Source: Gammaproteobacteria bacterium HGW-Gammaproteobacteria-13 (lineage in GTDB: Bacteria; Pseudomonadota; Gammaproteobacteria; Pseudomonadales; Pseudomonadaceae). Taken from it: a DNA stretch of 64,000 bases. Of the stretch, positions 32,728-41,659 are shown piece by piece. How positions within the stretch are numbered: the first letter of the stretch is position 1; every line of letters begins with the position of its first letter. The translations under genes were made by a program, and so were the position numbers. The notes under the pieces were generated by a model. The model had not been told where the DNA came from and did not search any database. It was given only the letters and a program-made list of their open reading frames with translations. Where the stretch lies: positions 186,001-250,000 of the forward strand of contig PGZH01000001.1 of assembly GCA_002840155.1 (NCBI GenBank). Direction: 5' to 3'.

Positions 32728-32756
32728 AAAAAGCCCCGCCTAGTGCGGGGCTTTTT
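32728..32756. terminator. Bidirectional terminator cysNC / zapG
   Basis: AAAAAGCCCCGC and GCGGGGCTTTTT form a stem with a short loop, between the convergent cysNC and zapG genes. T-tracts are present on both strands. Confidence 0.92.
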
Positions 32757-32796
32757 ATTGCCTATCCGGTCATCGAAGTGACCGGATCAGCCACTG

Positions 32797-33234
32797 TTAC
32801 TTGTTCTTCAAGCCGTAGCTTTCATCGAGCATGCCCGGCACATCGGCGCTTTTCGGCGCGTAGTCCTTGGGCATTTCGTGATGTATCGGTGCCTTGATAC
32901 GTTCGCGCTTTTCACTGCTGTCATCGGCATGCAGGGTGGCGAGCAGGCGCTGGCGGGTCAGTTCGTCGAGTGCCAGGCGGTTGGCCCCGTCAGACAGGTG
33001 CTGTTGCACGTCCAGTTGAGTCTGGCTGAGCTTTTTCACCAGATTGGCGGTGGTGTTGAAATGAGTCACCACTTCGCTTTGGTAGGTATCGAAGCGTTCT
33101 TGAATTTCATCCAGTTGGCGCTGGGTGCGGCTAGGGGCTGCATTGGGCGCCAGGCGGGCAATCAGGAAGCCAATGGCAATGCCTGCTACCAGGGTAATGG
33201 CGGGTAGCAACCAGGCGGTAAGCGTCTGTTCCAC
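32797..33234 (-). CDS. zapG: YhcB/ZapG family inner-membrane protein (DUF1043)
   Basis: A 145-residue protein with one N-terminal helix (about residues 6-26, LLPAITLVAGIAIGFLIARL) followed by a long coiled coil (about 33-90) and a charged tail. This is the DUF1043/YhcB architecture, linked to cell division and envelope biogenesis. It is divergent from the hydrolase gene. The middle segment RFDTYQSEVVTHFNTTA is typical of the family. Confidence 0.9.
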   Translation of the reverse strand: MEQTLTAWLLPAITLVAGIAIGFLIARLAPNAAPSRTQRQLDEIQERFDTYQSEVVTHFNTTANLVKKLSQTQLDVQQHLSDGANRLALDELTRQRLLATLHADDSSEKRERIKAPIHHEMPKDYAPKSADVPGMLDESYGLKNK

Positions 33235-33393
33235 GAGTCCTTCCTCTCTAAACGGCTTTGCTTTACGTTAACGGCTCGAACCTGTGCTGTATACCGCAAT
33301 GCAATGCCGAGATGTGTGCGGCGGTATGGCTGTGTAGCAGCGCAGGCTGTCAGCTAGACGAGTCGACCCACTGCGAGGTCACGGAGTTCCCTG

Positions 33394-34023
33394 TTGCTCA
33401 CCCGCGAAACCCCTCTGATGATTGCCGGCCCCAGCGGCCAACTCGAAGCCCTGTGGCTGGATACTCCCGACGCCCGTGGCGTGGCGCTGATCTGCCACCC
33501 CAACCCGGTGCAGGGCGGTACTATGCTCAACAAGGTGGTCTCCACCCTGCAGCGCACTGCCCGTGACAGTGGCCTGGCCACGTTGCGCTTTAATTACCGC
33601 GGTGTCGGCGCCAGTGCCGGCAGCCACGATATGGCCAGCGGTGAGGTGGATGACGCTGAAGCAGTGGCCAACTGGTTGCGTGCGCAGCACCCCGAATTAC
33701 CGCTGACCTTGCTCGGTTTTTCCTTTGGCGGCTTTGTCGCCGCCGCCCTCGGCGCCCGCCTGGAAGCCCAGGGCGTGACGCTCGACAAGCTATTTATGGT
33801 GGCCCCGGCGGTGCATCGCCTGAGCGAGGAAGTGCCCCCAGCCAGCAACTGCCCGTTGATCCTGATTCAGCCCGAAGACGATGAAGTGATCGACCCGCAG
33901 GTGGTTTACCGGTGGTCGGCGGCACTCGGGCGTGCCCATGAGCTGCTGAAAGTGGCAGAATGCGGCCACTTTTTTCACGGCAAGCTTACTGATCTCAAAG
34001 ATCTACTGCTGCCGCGTCTCTGA
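33394..34023 (+). CDS. Alpha/beta hydrolase
   Basis: A 209-residue alpha/beta-hydrolase-fold protein. The nucleophile elbow is GFSFGG, the acid probably lies in QPEDDEVIDP and the histidine in ECGHFFHG; LRFNYRGVGAS is the usual oxyanion-side strand. Relatives are annotated as alpha/beta hydrolases of unknown substrate. The start is a TTG at 33394 with CGGAG about seven bases upstream; an ATG eight codons later has no ribosome site. trpS follows after 28 bases, a pairing I expect in pseudomonads. Confidence 0.88.
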   Translation: MLTRETPLMIAGPSGQLEALWLDTPDARGVALICHPNPVQGGTMLNKVVSTLQRTARDSGLATLRFNYRGVGASAGSHDMASGEVDDAEAVANWLRAQHPELPLTLLGFSFGGFVAAALGARLEAQGVTLDKLFMVAPAVHRLSEEVPPASNCPLILIQPEDDEVIDPQVVYRWSAALGRAHELLKVAECGHFFHGKLTDLKDLLLPRL

Positions 34024-34051
34024 TCTGATTGAGCCCCAATAAGCGAACGTT

Positions 34052-35398
34052 ATGACCACTCGTATCCTTACCGGCATCACCACCACCGGCACGCCGCACC
34101 TGGGCAACTACGCGGGCGCGATTCGCCCGGCCATCGTTGCCAGCCGCGCCGCCGATGCGGATTCGTTCTACTTCCTGGCTGACTACCATGCGCTGATCAA
34201 ATGCGACGACCCTGCGCGCATTCAGCGTTCGCGTCTGGAAATCGCCGCCACCTGGCTGGCGCTGGGTCTGGATACCGACAAGGCAACTTTCTACCGCCAG
34301 TCGGATATCCCCGAGATTCCCGAGCTGTGCTGGCTGCTCACCTGCGTCGCCGGCAAGGGCCTGCTCAACCGTGCCCACGCCTACAAGGCGTCGGTGGACA
34401 AGAACGTTGAGCAGGGCGAAGACCCGGATGCGGGCATCACCATGGGCCTGTTCAGCTACCCGGTGCTGATGGCGGCGGACATCCTGATGTTCAACGCGCA
34501 CAAGGTGCCGGTCGGTCGTGACCAGATCCAGCACGTGGAAATGGCCCGCGATATCGGTCAGCGCTTCAACCACCTGTTCGGCCAAGGTAAAGAGTTGTTC
34601 ACCCTGCCCGAAGCGGTGATCGAAGAAGACGTAGCGACCCTGCCAGGCCTCGACGGGCGCAAGATGAGCAAGAGCTACGACAACACCATCCCGTTGTTCG
34701 GCAGCGCCAAGCAGCTCAAGGACGCCGTTGCGCGGATTGTTACCGACTCCAAACTGCCGGGCGAGCCGAAAGACCCGGACAATTCGCACCTGTTTACCCT
34801 GTATCAGGCCTTTGCTGCACCGACCCAGCAGGCGGACTTCCGTGCTGCGCTGGAAGGCGGCATGGCCTGGGGCGAAGCCAAGCAGGCGCTGTGCAACCTG
34901 CTGGAAGCCGAGCTGGGCGAAGCGCGCGAGCGCTATCACGCACTGATCAGCAAGCCGGCTGACCTGGAAGACATCCTCCTGGCTGGTGCCGCCAAGGCGC
35001 GTAAGACCGCCACGCCGTTTCTCGGTGAGCTGCGTGAGGCCGTGGGCCTGCGCTCCTTCCGCAGCCAAGCCGTCAATACGGCGGGCGAGAAGAAGAAAGC
35101 CGGCAAGAGCGCGCGCTTTGTCAGCTTCCGCGACGACGACGGCAGCTTCCGCTTCCGTCTGCTGGATGCCGCTGGCGAGCAGCTGTTGCTGTCCAAGTCG
35201 TTTGCCGATGGCAAAGCGGCCGGCATGATCAACAAGCGTCTGCAGTCCGGCGAAGCGCTGGATATCCGCGAGCAGGACGGCGGCTTTGGCGTCTGGTTGG
35301 ACGACGAGTGCGTCGCGCAAAGCCCGGCATTCGCCGACAGCAGCGCCTGTCAGGCAGCGATCCAGCGCCTGCGTGAGGCGCTAGCTCCCCAGGAGTAA
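34052..35398 (+). CDS. trpS: Tryptophanyl-tRNA synthetase with C-terminal extension
   Basis: A 448-residue class I synthetase. The HIGH-like motif is TPHLGNY and the KMSKS loop is [10 protein letters not shown]. It is over 110 residues longer than E. coli TrpS (334). The extra C-terminal part (about residues 345-448) follows a lysine-rich linker, [14 protein letters not shown], and ends in a small domain. Such long TrpS forms occur in pseudomonads; the tail may help bind tRNA, which is inferred only. Confidence 0.96.
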   Translation: MTTRILTGITTTGTPHLGNYAGAIRPAIVASRAADADSFYFLADYHALIKCDDPARIQRSRLEIAATWLALGLDTDKATFYRQSDIPEIPELCWLLTCVAGKGLLNRAHAYKASVDKNVEQGEDPDAGITMGLFSYPVLMAADILMFNAHKVPVGRDQIQHVEMARDIGQRFNHLFGQGKELFTLPEAVIEEDVATLPGLDGRKMSKSYDNTIPLFGSAKQLKDAVARIVTDSKLPGEPKDPDNSHLFTLYQAFAAPTQQADFRAALEGGMAWGEAKQALCNLLEAELGEARERYHALISKPADLEDILLAGAAKARKTATPFLGELREAVGLRSFRSQAVNTAGEKKKAGKSARFVSFRDDDGSFRFRLLDAAGEQLLLSKSFADGKAAGMINKRLQSGEALDIREQDGGFGVWLDDECVAQSPAFADSSACQAAIQRLREALAPQE

Positions 35399-35404
35399 GT
35401 GGTA

Positions 35405-35476
35405 CGTAGGATGGGTTGAGCCTGCGATACCCATCACTCGGCAGCATGGGTATCGCTGCGCTCAACCCATCCTACG
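35405..35476. repeat. GTAGGATGG-type palindromic repeat
   Basis: Outer arms CGTAGGATGGGTTGAGC and GCTCAACCCATCCTACG enclose inner arms GATACCCAT and ATGGGTATC, giving a long cruciform. This is one of several related palindromes in the window and lies just after trpS. With the next two features it fills the 304-base gap between trpS and zapE. Confidence 0.85.
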
Positions 35477-35507
35477 GCTGTTGTTATTTGGCTACCGATT
35501 GCCAATC

Positions 35508-35541
35508 AACGGGGGCGTCGCTAAAGTGACGCCCCCGTTTT
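35508..35541 (+). terminator. Rho-independent terminator, trpS side
   Basis: ACGGGGGCGTC and GACGCCCCCGT form an 11-base stem with a nine-base loop, followed by TTTTA on the plus strand. Confidence 0.85.
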
Positions 35542-35553
35542 ACTTGCCCGGCC

Positions 35554-35695
35554 AAGAGCCTGCTCAAGGCTCGCGAGCTAGAGGCATGCAAGGCAGAAAC
35601 AGGCGAGGAAGCGGAATGTACTGGTGTACATGAGCATTCCGAGGCTGTTTCTAACGCAGCAGGCCCGACGCGCAGCAGACTTTGAACAGGCTCTT
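35554..35695. repeat. 142-base element with terminal inverted repeats (MITE-like)
   Basis: The ends AAGAGCCTGCTCAA and TTGAACAGGCTCTT match as inverted repeats at 13 of 14 positions. Inside is a second palindrome (CGGAATGTAC and GTACATGAGCATTCCG). No coding potential is seen. The right end stops seven bases before the zapE ATG. It looks like a small non-autonomous mobile element or repeated intergenic sequence. Confidence 0.7.
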
Positions 35696-35702
35696 ACGAA
35701 TT

Positions 35703-36797
35703 ATGACGCCCTTAGAACGTTACCAGGCTGACCTTAAACGCCCTGAATTCTTCCATGACGCCGCCCAGGAAACTGCGGTGCGTCATCTGCAGCGCCTGTA
35801 TGACGATCTGGTCGCCGCCGACAAGGGCAGCTCCGGTATGTTCGGCAAGCTGTTCGGCAAAAAGCCGCAGGGGCCGGTTAAGGGCCTGTACTTCTGGGGC
35901 GGCGTCGGTCGCGGCAAGACTTATCTGGTCGACACCTTCTTCGATTCGCTGCCGTTCGAGCGCAAGGTGCGCACGCACTTCCACCGCTTTATGAAGCGCG
36001 TGCACGAAGAAATGCGCACCCTCAAGGGCGAAAAGAACCCGCTGACCATTATCGGCAAGCGTTTCGCCGACGAGGCACGGGTGATCTGCTTCGATGAATT
36101 CTTCGTCAGCGACATTACTGACGCGATGATCCTCGCCACCCTGCTGGAGGAGCTGTTCAAGAACGGCGTCAGCCTGGTCGCAACCTCCAATATCGTGCCC
36201 GACGGCCTGTACAAGGACGGTCTGCAGCGTGCGCGCTTCCTGCCGGCGATTGCCCTGCTCAAGCAGCACACCGAGATCGTCAACGTCGACAGCGGCATCG
36301 ACTACCGCCTGCGCGCCCTGGAACAGGCCGAGCTGTTCCACTGGCCGCTGGATGCCGCCGCCGAGGAAAGCCTGCAGAAGAGCTTTGTCAGCCTGCTGCC
36401 TGAGCACTGCGAGGTGCAGGAAAACGAGCCGCTGATGATCGAGAACCGCGCCATCGTTGCGCGCAAGGTCGGCGATGACGTCGCCTGGTTCGACTTCCGC
36501 GAGCTGTGCGATGGCCCGCGCAGCCAGAACGACTACATCGAACTGGGCAAGATCTTCCACGCTGTGCTGCTGGCCAACGTCGAGCAGATGAGCACCGCCA
36601 AGGACGATATGGCGCGGCGCTTTATCAACCTGGTGGATGAGTTCTACGACCGCAACGTCAAGCTGATCATCTCTGCCGAAGTGGAGCTGAAAGACCTCTA
36701 CACCGGCGGTCGCCTGACTTTCGAGTTCCAGCGCACTCTCAGCCGTCTGCTGGAAATGCAGTCGCATGAATTTCTCGCGCGCCCGCACAAGCCTTAA
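35703..36797 (+). CDS. zapE: Cell division protein ZapE (AFG1-like ATPase)
   Basis: A 364-residue AAA+-type ATPase of the AFG1/ZapE family that acts on the division ring. Walker A GGVGRGKT is near residues 66-73 and the Walker B ICFDEFFVSD near residues 130-140. The ATG at 35703 gives the familiar start MTPLERYQADL. A TTG at 35682 is in frame but lies inside the repeat element. No good ribosome site is seen upstream, since the element supplies the bases there. Confidence 0.95.
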   Translation: MTPLERYQADLKRPEFFHDAAQETAVRHLQRLYDDLVAADKGSSGMFGKLFGKKPQGPVKGLYFWGGVGRGKTYLVDTFFDSLPFERKVRTHFHRFMKRVHEEMRTLKGEKNPLTIIGKRFADEARVICFDEFFVSDITDAMILATLLEELFKNGVSLVATSNIVPDGLYKDGLQRARFLPAIALLKQHTEIVNVDSGIDYRLRALEQAELFHWPLDAAAEESLQKSFVSLLPEHCEVQENEPLMIENRAIVARKVGDDVAWFDFRELCDGPRSQNDYIELGKIFHAVLLANVEQMSTAKDDMARRFINLVDEFYDRNVKLIISAEVELKDLYTGGRLTFEFQRTLSRLLEMQSHEFLARPHKP

Positions 36798-36822
36798 CTC
36801 AACACGCGTACGCTCATACCTT

Positions 36823-36846
36823 AAAGCCCGGATCATTCCGGGCTTT
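36823..36846 (+). terminator. Terminator after zapE
   Basis: AAAGCCCGGA, loop TCAT and TCCGGGCTTT form a ten-base stem soon after the zapE stop, with a short T-run. Confidence 0.75.
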
Positions 36847-36935
36847 GTAGTTGATGGCCAGCTGAAGACAGCCGGGCCGTCTGCGTCCAAGCAGGATAAA
36901 CTCTGCGCCATCGACTTATTTCAGCGGTTAGCCCT

Positions 36936-38270
36936 ATGACGTTTGCCTCCCTCGGCCTGATCGAGCCTCTGCTGCGCACCCTCGACAGCCTCGACTACAA
37001 AACCCCCACCGCTGTGCAGGCCCAGGCCATTGTGCCGGTCCTGCAGGGCCGCGACCTGATGGCTGCGGCGCAGACCGGTACCGGCAAGACCGCCGGCTTT
37101 GCCTTGCCGGTGTTGCAGCGGTTGATGATGGAAGGCCCAGAGGTGGCGAGCAATTCGGTGCGCGCGCTGGTGTTGGTGCCGACCCGCGAGCTGGCCGAGC
37201 AGGTGCTGCAGAGCTTTATCACCTACGGCCAGCACCTGCCGCTGCGCAGTTATGCGGTGTATGGCGGGGTCAGCATCAACCCGCAGATGATGAAGTTGCG
37301 TAAAGGCGTGGACGTGCTGGTGGCCACCCCTGGCCGCTTGCTCGATCTGTTCCGGCAGAACGCGGTGAAGTTCAACCAGGTGCAAACCCTGGTGCTGGAT
37401 GAAGCCGACCGCATGCTCGACCTGGGTTTTGCCAACGAGTTGGACAGTGTGTTCCGCGCACTGCCGAAAAAGCGCCAGACCCTGCTGTTCTCCGCGACCT
37501 TCTCCGAAGCCATCCGCAGCATGGCCGGCGAGATGCTTAATGATCCGCTGAGCATCGAGGTCAGCCCGCGTAACGCTGCCGCCAAATCGGTCAAGCAGTG
37601 GCTGATCCCAGTCGATAAAAAGCGCAAGAGCGAGCTGTTTCTGCATCTGTATCAGGCCAAACGCTGGAGCCAGGCCCTGGTATTCGTGAAAACCCGCAAA
37701 GGCGTTGATGAGCTGGAAGCCGAGCTGCAGCGCCACGGCATCAGCGCCGACTCGATCCACGGCGATAAACCCCAGGCCACCCGTCAGCGTGCGTTGCAGC
37801 GTTTCAAGGATGGCGAGGTCAAGGTGCTGGTGGCCACCGATGTGGCGGCCCGTGGCCTGGATATCGACGATATGCCGCTGGTGGTCAATTTCGACCTGCC
37901 GATTGTTGCCGAAGACTATGTACACCGCATCGGCCGTACCGGCCGTGCGGGCACCACCGGCCAGGCGGTGTCGCTGGTCTGCGCCGATGAAGTGCAGCTG
38001 CTCTCGGCCATCGAAACCCTGACCCAGCAAGTGCTGCAGCGCATCGACGAGCCGGACTTTATCCCCGACCACCGCGTACCGCAGACCCTGCCCGGTGGCC
38101 AGGTGGTGAAAAAACCGAAGAAGGCCAAGAAGCCAAAAGTGGTCGGCGGCGGCAAGGGCGGCAGCCTGGGCCGCTGGATGGAGGCGGATGAGCCGGCCGC
38201 ACCGTCGGTCAAGGCCGTGCGTAAGGTGCCGAGCTTTGGCGGTAAGCCCAAAGGCGGCAGAAAGCCGTAG
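36936..38270 (+). CDS. rhlE: DEAD-box RNA helicase, RhlE type
   Basis: A 444-residue ATP-dependent RNA helicase with the ordered motifs: Q-motif (KTPTAVQAQAI), AQTGTGKT, PTRELAEQ, ATPGRLLDL, DEAD, SAT and HRIGRTGR. The C-terminus (about residues 385-444) is a lysine-, glycine-rich tail for RNA binding. The opening MTFASLGLIEPLLRTL resembles RhlE proteins, which act in mRNA decay and ribosome assembly. Pseudomonads carry several paralogues, so the exact one is unsure. Confidence 0.93.
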   Translation: MTFASLGLIEPLLRTLDSLDYKTPTAVQAQAIVPVLQGRDLMAAAQTGTGKTAGFALPVLQRLMMEGPEVASNSVRALVLVPTRELAEQVLQSFITYGQHLPLRSYAVYGGVSINPQMMKLRKGVDVLVATPGRLLDLFRQNAVKFNQVQTLVLDEADRMLDLGFANELDSVFRALPKKRQTLLFSATFSEAIRSMAGEMLNDPLSIEVSPRNAAAKSVKQWLIPVDKKRKSELFLHLYQAKRWSQALVFVKTRKGVDELEAELQRHGISADSIHGDKPQATRQRALQRFKDGEVKVLVATDVAARGLDIDDMPLVVNFDLPIVAEDYVHRIGRTGRAGTTGQAVSLVCADEVQLLSAIETLTQQVLQRIDEPDFIPDHRVPQTLPGGQVVKKPKKAKKPKVVGGGKGGSLGRWMEADEPAAPSVKAVRKVPSFGGKPKGGRKP

Positions 38271-38296
38271 GGTGGACAACGCGAAGCTTGTCCACC
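38271..38296. repeat. GGTGGACAA hairpin repeat after rhlE
   Basis: GGTGGACAA and TTGTCCACC flank eight bases, directly after the rhlE stop codon. It resembles a short version of the GTAGGGTGG palindromes elsewhere in the window. It may act as a weak transcript end. Confidence 0.7.
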
Positions 38297-38303
38297 AGAT
38301 AGG

Positions 38304-38666
38304 CTAAATGTTCTGTGCAATCCGCCAGAGCACGCCGCTGGGGTCGATGATCACAAAATCGCGCATGCCCCAGGGCTGATCCTGGGGTGGCACCAGGCGT
38401 ACGCCGAAGCGTTCGCCAAGCTGCTCATCCAGCACCTTCTGCCACCAGGCCTCGACGTCTTCCACCAGCAGGTGCATGACGAAGTTCTCCGCCTGCTCCT
38501 TGACGTAGAAGTCCTGCAGCAAAAAGGCACAGTGCTCGCCGTGGCTGAAATAAGCCAGGCCATCGCCGACCCAGCCCGGCTTGAAGCCCAAGGCACGGTA
38601 GAACGCCTGACTCAAGGCGAAATCGCGGGCCGGTACGAAGGTTTTCAGTTCAACGCTTTGCAGCAT
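38304..38666 (-). CDS. VOC family protein (glyoxalase/bleomycin-resistance fold)
   Basis: A 120-residue protein with the vicinal-oxygen-chelate fold. FVPARDFALSQAFYRALGF near the start and GMRDFVIIDPSGVLWRI at the end are typical of this fold. Substrate and metal use are not predictable. It is 80 bases downstream of the PAS protein on the same strand. Confidence 0.85.
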   Translation of the reverse strand: MLQSVELKTFVPARDFALSQAFYRALGFKPGWVGDGLAYFSHGEHCAFLLQDFYVKEQAENFVMHLLVEDVEAWWQKVLDEQLGERFGVRLVPPQDQPWGMRDFVIIDPSGVLWRIAQNI

Positions 38667-38746
38667 CGGATGACTCCTGCACGAGTGATGTCGAACAGGC
38701 TGATAACGGTTGCGCCGGCCCTCTAACGGGGCCTGGCGAGCAGAGA

Positions 38747-39202
38747 TTAACGGCTGGCCTGCGCCGCTTCCAGTTGCTTCTTGTGGGTCGCGGCGGCAGT
38801 CATGTCGTAGATCACCACGCAGATATGCTCGACATCACCCTTGGCCCCGGCCAGCGGCAGTAGGGTGACGTTCTGGTACATAAAGTCTTCCTGGCCGGTG
38901 ATTGGCTGGTAGTTCTTGAAGTGCATCAGGTAGGGGTGCTGCTCCCACAGGCTGAACGCGCGGGTGCCGAGCTGCACCACGGTATCGACCTTGCGCCGTA
39001 GCCAGGTTTCGTTGATCTCCGGGAACAGGCTGAACAGGGTTTTGCCGTGGACCTCGTCCGGGCCCATGCCCGAATGGTTCTCCATAAAGCTGTTCCACAC
39101 CTCCACCTGGTACTGGCGGTCGAGGACGATTACCCCGACATCAATGCACTGCACGATATCGAGCAGCCAGTGCACCTCTTGAATATCTATCTGTGCGGGC
39201 AT
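38747..39202 (-). CDS. PAS-domain protein without output domain
   Basis: A 151-residue cytoplasmic protein made almost entirely of one PAS domain (about residues 10-130, with VIVLDRQYQVEVWNSFMENH). It ends in a short helical segment, THKKQLEAAQASR, of the kind that normally links PAS to a GGDEF or kinase domain; no such domain follows before the stop. The start at 39202 is 11 bases after the REC-CheC gene stop; the longer frame lies inside that gene. It probably works with that regulator. Close relatives with a C-terminal GGDEF domain exist in my memory but could not be checked. Confidence 0.82.
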   Translation of the reverse strand: MPAQIDIQEVHWLLDIVQCIDVGVIVLDRQYQVEVWNSFMENHSGMGPDEVHGKTLFSLFPEINETWLRRKVDTVVQLGTRAFSLWEQHPYLMHFKNYQPITGQEDFMYQNVTLLPLAGAKGDVEHICVVIYDMTAAATHKKQLEAAQASR

Positions 39203-39213
39203 GGATGTACCGC

Positions 39214-40215
39214 CTAGTTCATCAGGTAGTTGATCTTGTTGGTCAGGCGTTTGATCGAGTCTTCGGTAAACAGCAGCAGCAGGTCGAAGTGGATGTTGTG
39301 CGCCTCCAGGCTGTAGCTGATTTCCACCGCCAGGGTCTTTTTCCAGCGGCGCTGATTGAGGTGAATCAGCCGCTCGATGGACGAGTGCTGGCCGAGCAGT
39401 TGCGGATGGCCCTGGGAGAAGCGCACGTCGATCTGTTCGGCAATCCCGGCCAGGCACGCGCCGATCAGGATGCTGGCCAGATCCAGAAGCATTTCCGAGG
39501 TTTCCAGGTCATCCTTCGGCTGCCAGTTGAGCAGGCGCGCCATATCGGCGACTTCCGAATCGTGGAACAGCAGCAGCGACTCGCCGGCGATGCCATCGCC
39601 AATAAAACCCTGGCATACCGCGCTCAGGCGCTCGCCGCGCATGGCATCGGTCAGGGTCATATGCAGCTCGCTGACCTCGAAGATATTCACCTGCGGCACC
39701 GGCAGTTGCACAAAGACCCCAAGCGCCTTGGCCAGCAGCGCGGCGGCGCGGCCCATGGCGACGTTGGTGACCTCGCGCAGGGCATCGCGGAAATTCACTT
39801 TCAGCTCATCAAGCACCGCCGCCTGGGCGATAGCACCGGGTGTGGCCTTGGGGTCGAACAGGCCAAGTTCGAGCAGGGTGGCGCGCAGTATCTCGGGGTC
39901 GGCAGGCTTCTTGATAAAGGCCAGAGCGCCGAGTTCCTTGACCCGGCGCAGCGCCTCCTCCTGCACGTCACCGGAAACCACCACCACCTTGCAGGCCAGG
40001 CCTTCGGCGCGCAGCGCAGCGAGGGTTTCGTAGCCATCCAGCACCGGCATGGTCAGGTCCAGCAGCATCACCTGGCCCAGCCCCTGGCGCAGCGCCGTCA
40101 GCGCTTCCTGGCCATTGGTGGCCTGGCTGATGGTCACTGGCCATTCGGGCGGCAGGGCGCGGATCAACTGCTTGCGCGCCATGTTCGAGTCGTCGCAGAC
40201 CACTAGATGGATCAC
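39214..40215 (-). CDS. Response regulator with CheC-like domain
   Basis: A 333-residue protein. An N-terminal receiver domain (about residues 1-120) has the acidic pair CDD, the phosphoacceptor Asp53 in LLDLTMP and the lysine in FIKKP. The C-terminal half (about 140-333) resembles CheC/CheX phosphatases, with two helical repeats around EVTNVAMGRAAALLAK and MLLDLASILIGACLAG. A receiver fused to a CheC-like module may dephosphorylate CheY-like proteins or switch output by phosphorylation. It is coupled to the PAS gene downstream. No histidine kinase is adjacent. Confidence 0.87.
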   Translation of the reverse strand: MIHLVVCDDSNMARKQLIRALPPEWPVTISQATNGQEALTALRQGLGQVMLLDLTMPVLDGYETLAALRAEGLACKVVVVSGDVQEEALRRVKELGALAFIKKPADPEILRATLLELGLFDPKATPGAIAQAAVLDELKVNFRDALREVTNVAMGRAAALLAKALGVFVQLPVPQVNIFEVSELHMTLTDAMRGERLSAVCQGFIGDGIAGESLLLFHDSEVADMARLLNWQPKDDLETSEMLLDLASILIGACLAGIAEQIDVRFSQGHPQLLGQHSSIERLIHLNQRRWKKTLAVEISYSLEAHNIHFDLLLLFTEDSIKRLTNKINYLMN

Positions 40216-40301
40216 GGCTGGAGATTACCTGTGCGCGTTGAAGAGCACCGCTCTGAGGCGGTTTCCCTCAAGCATAGTCGTTTGAGATTGTGCGCGGCGG
40301 C

Positions 40302-41546
40302 TTATTCGGCCGGCTGTTGCAGCCATTCCAGCATGCCCAGAGCGGCGCGGCGGCCGCTGGAAAAGCAGGCGGTCAGCAGATAGCCGCCGGTGGGCGCTTC
40401 CCAGTCGAGCATTTCTCCGGCGCAGAAGGTGCCCGGTAGGGCCTTGAGCATCAGCTGGCCGTTCAGCTGCTCGAAGAGCACGCCGCCGGCCGTGCTGATG
40501 GCTTCATCCAGCGGCCGTGGGCGAATCAGGGTGATCGGCAGGGATTTGATCGCGCTGGCCAGTAGCGCCGGATCATTAAAGGCAGCAGCGCTGGCCAGCT
40601 CGCGCAGCAAGGCGGCTTTGACCCCGTCGATCCCGGCCTGGCGATTCAGGTGTTTGGCCATGGACTGCGAACCGCGCGCTTTGCTCAGGGCTGTCTGCAG
40701 CTTGGCCAGCGGCGTTTGCGGCAGCAGGTCGAGCTGCACGGTAGCGCTGCCATGCTGGTTGATCGCCTCGCGAATAGTCGCCGACAGGGCATACACCAGG
40801 CTGCCTTCGAGGCCGCTGGCAGTCAGCACACACTCACCCAGGCGCGGTGTTGCTCCGGGCAGGCTGAGGCTGACGTTTTTTAGCGGCGCGCCGGCGAACT
40901 TGTCCCGCAGAAACGGGCTCCAGGCGCTGACATCGAAGCCGCAGTTGCTCGCCTGCAAGGGCGCGATAGTCACACCACGCGCTTGCAACAGGCTGACCCA
41001 GGCACCGTCCGAACCCAGTCGCGCCCAGCTGCCGCCGCCCAAGGCCAGCAGGGTGGCGTCAGCTTTTATCAGGTGCTCGCCGGCGGGCGAGGTGATCCGC
41101 AGTGCGCCATCGTTCGTCCAGCCCAGCCAGCGATGGCGGGTGTGGATCTGCACGCCCAGCTCGCGCAGGCGCTTGAGCCAGGCGCGCAGCAGTGGCGCGG
41201 CTTTCATATCGCTGGGGAATACTCGACCGGAAGTGCCGACAAAGGTGTCGATGCCCAGGCCGTGAATCCAAGCGCGCAGGGTGTCGGCATCGAAGTCCTG
41301 CAGCAGTTCGGCCACTTCCGCCTGACGCTGGCCGTAGCGGGCGACAAAGGCCGGCTTGGCCTCGGAATGGGTGATATTCATCCCGCCCACCCCGGCCAAA
41401 AGGAACTTGCGCCCCACCGACGGCATGCCGTCGTAAAGATCGACCTGCACGCCGCCCTGGGCCAGTACTTCAGCCGCCATCAGCCCGGCAGGGCCGCCGC
41501 CGATAATGGCAACGCGAGGGGCGGGTGGTTGGCGGTTGTCGGTCAT
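40302..41546 (-). CDS. NAD(P)/FAD-dependent oxidoreductase (HI0933/BaiN-like flavoprotein)
   Basis: A 414-residue flavoprotein with an N-terminal FAD-binding motif GGGPAG (residues 16-21) and a second motif near the C-terminus (GTFCAGEMLDWEAPTGGYLL). The architecture matches the HI0933/YhiN family and its Pseudomonas subgroup. The reaction is unknown. It is divergent from the aminotransferase gene, with 113 bases between the starts. Confidence 0.88.
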   Translation of the reverse strand: MTDNRQPPAPRVAIIGGGPAGLMAAEVLAQGGVQVDLYDGMPSVGRKFLLAGVGGMNITHSEAKPAFVARYGQRQAEVAELLQDFDADTLRAWIHGLGIDTFVGTSGRVFPSDMKAAPLLRAWLKRLRELGVQIHTRHRWLGWTNDGALRITSPAGEHLIKADATLLALGGGSWARLGSDGAWVSLLQARGVTIAPLQASNCGFDVSAWSPFLRDKFAGAPLKNVSLSLPGATPRLGECVLTASGLEGSLVYALSATIREAINQHGSATVQLDLLPQTPLAKLQTALSKARGSQSMAKHLNRQAGIDGVKAALLRELASAAAFNDPALLASAIKSLPITLIRPRPLDEAISTAGGVLFEQLNGQLMLKALPGTFCAGEMLDWEAPTGGYLLTACFSSGRRAALGMLEWLQQPAE

Positions 41547-41659
41547 GGCGATATCGGGTGGGGATTAAGGGCGTGCATTCTAACCGAGGCCGCCGCGACC
41601 TTGTCATTTGCCCCGGCTTCGGGCAGGGTCGCGGGAGACTTTTCTGACTGGAGCCCCTT

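Noticed and set aside
35682-35703. TTG start extending zapE by seven codons
   Set aside because: It lies inside the repeat element's terminal repeat, and MTPLERYQADL is the expected beginning of ZapE.
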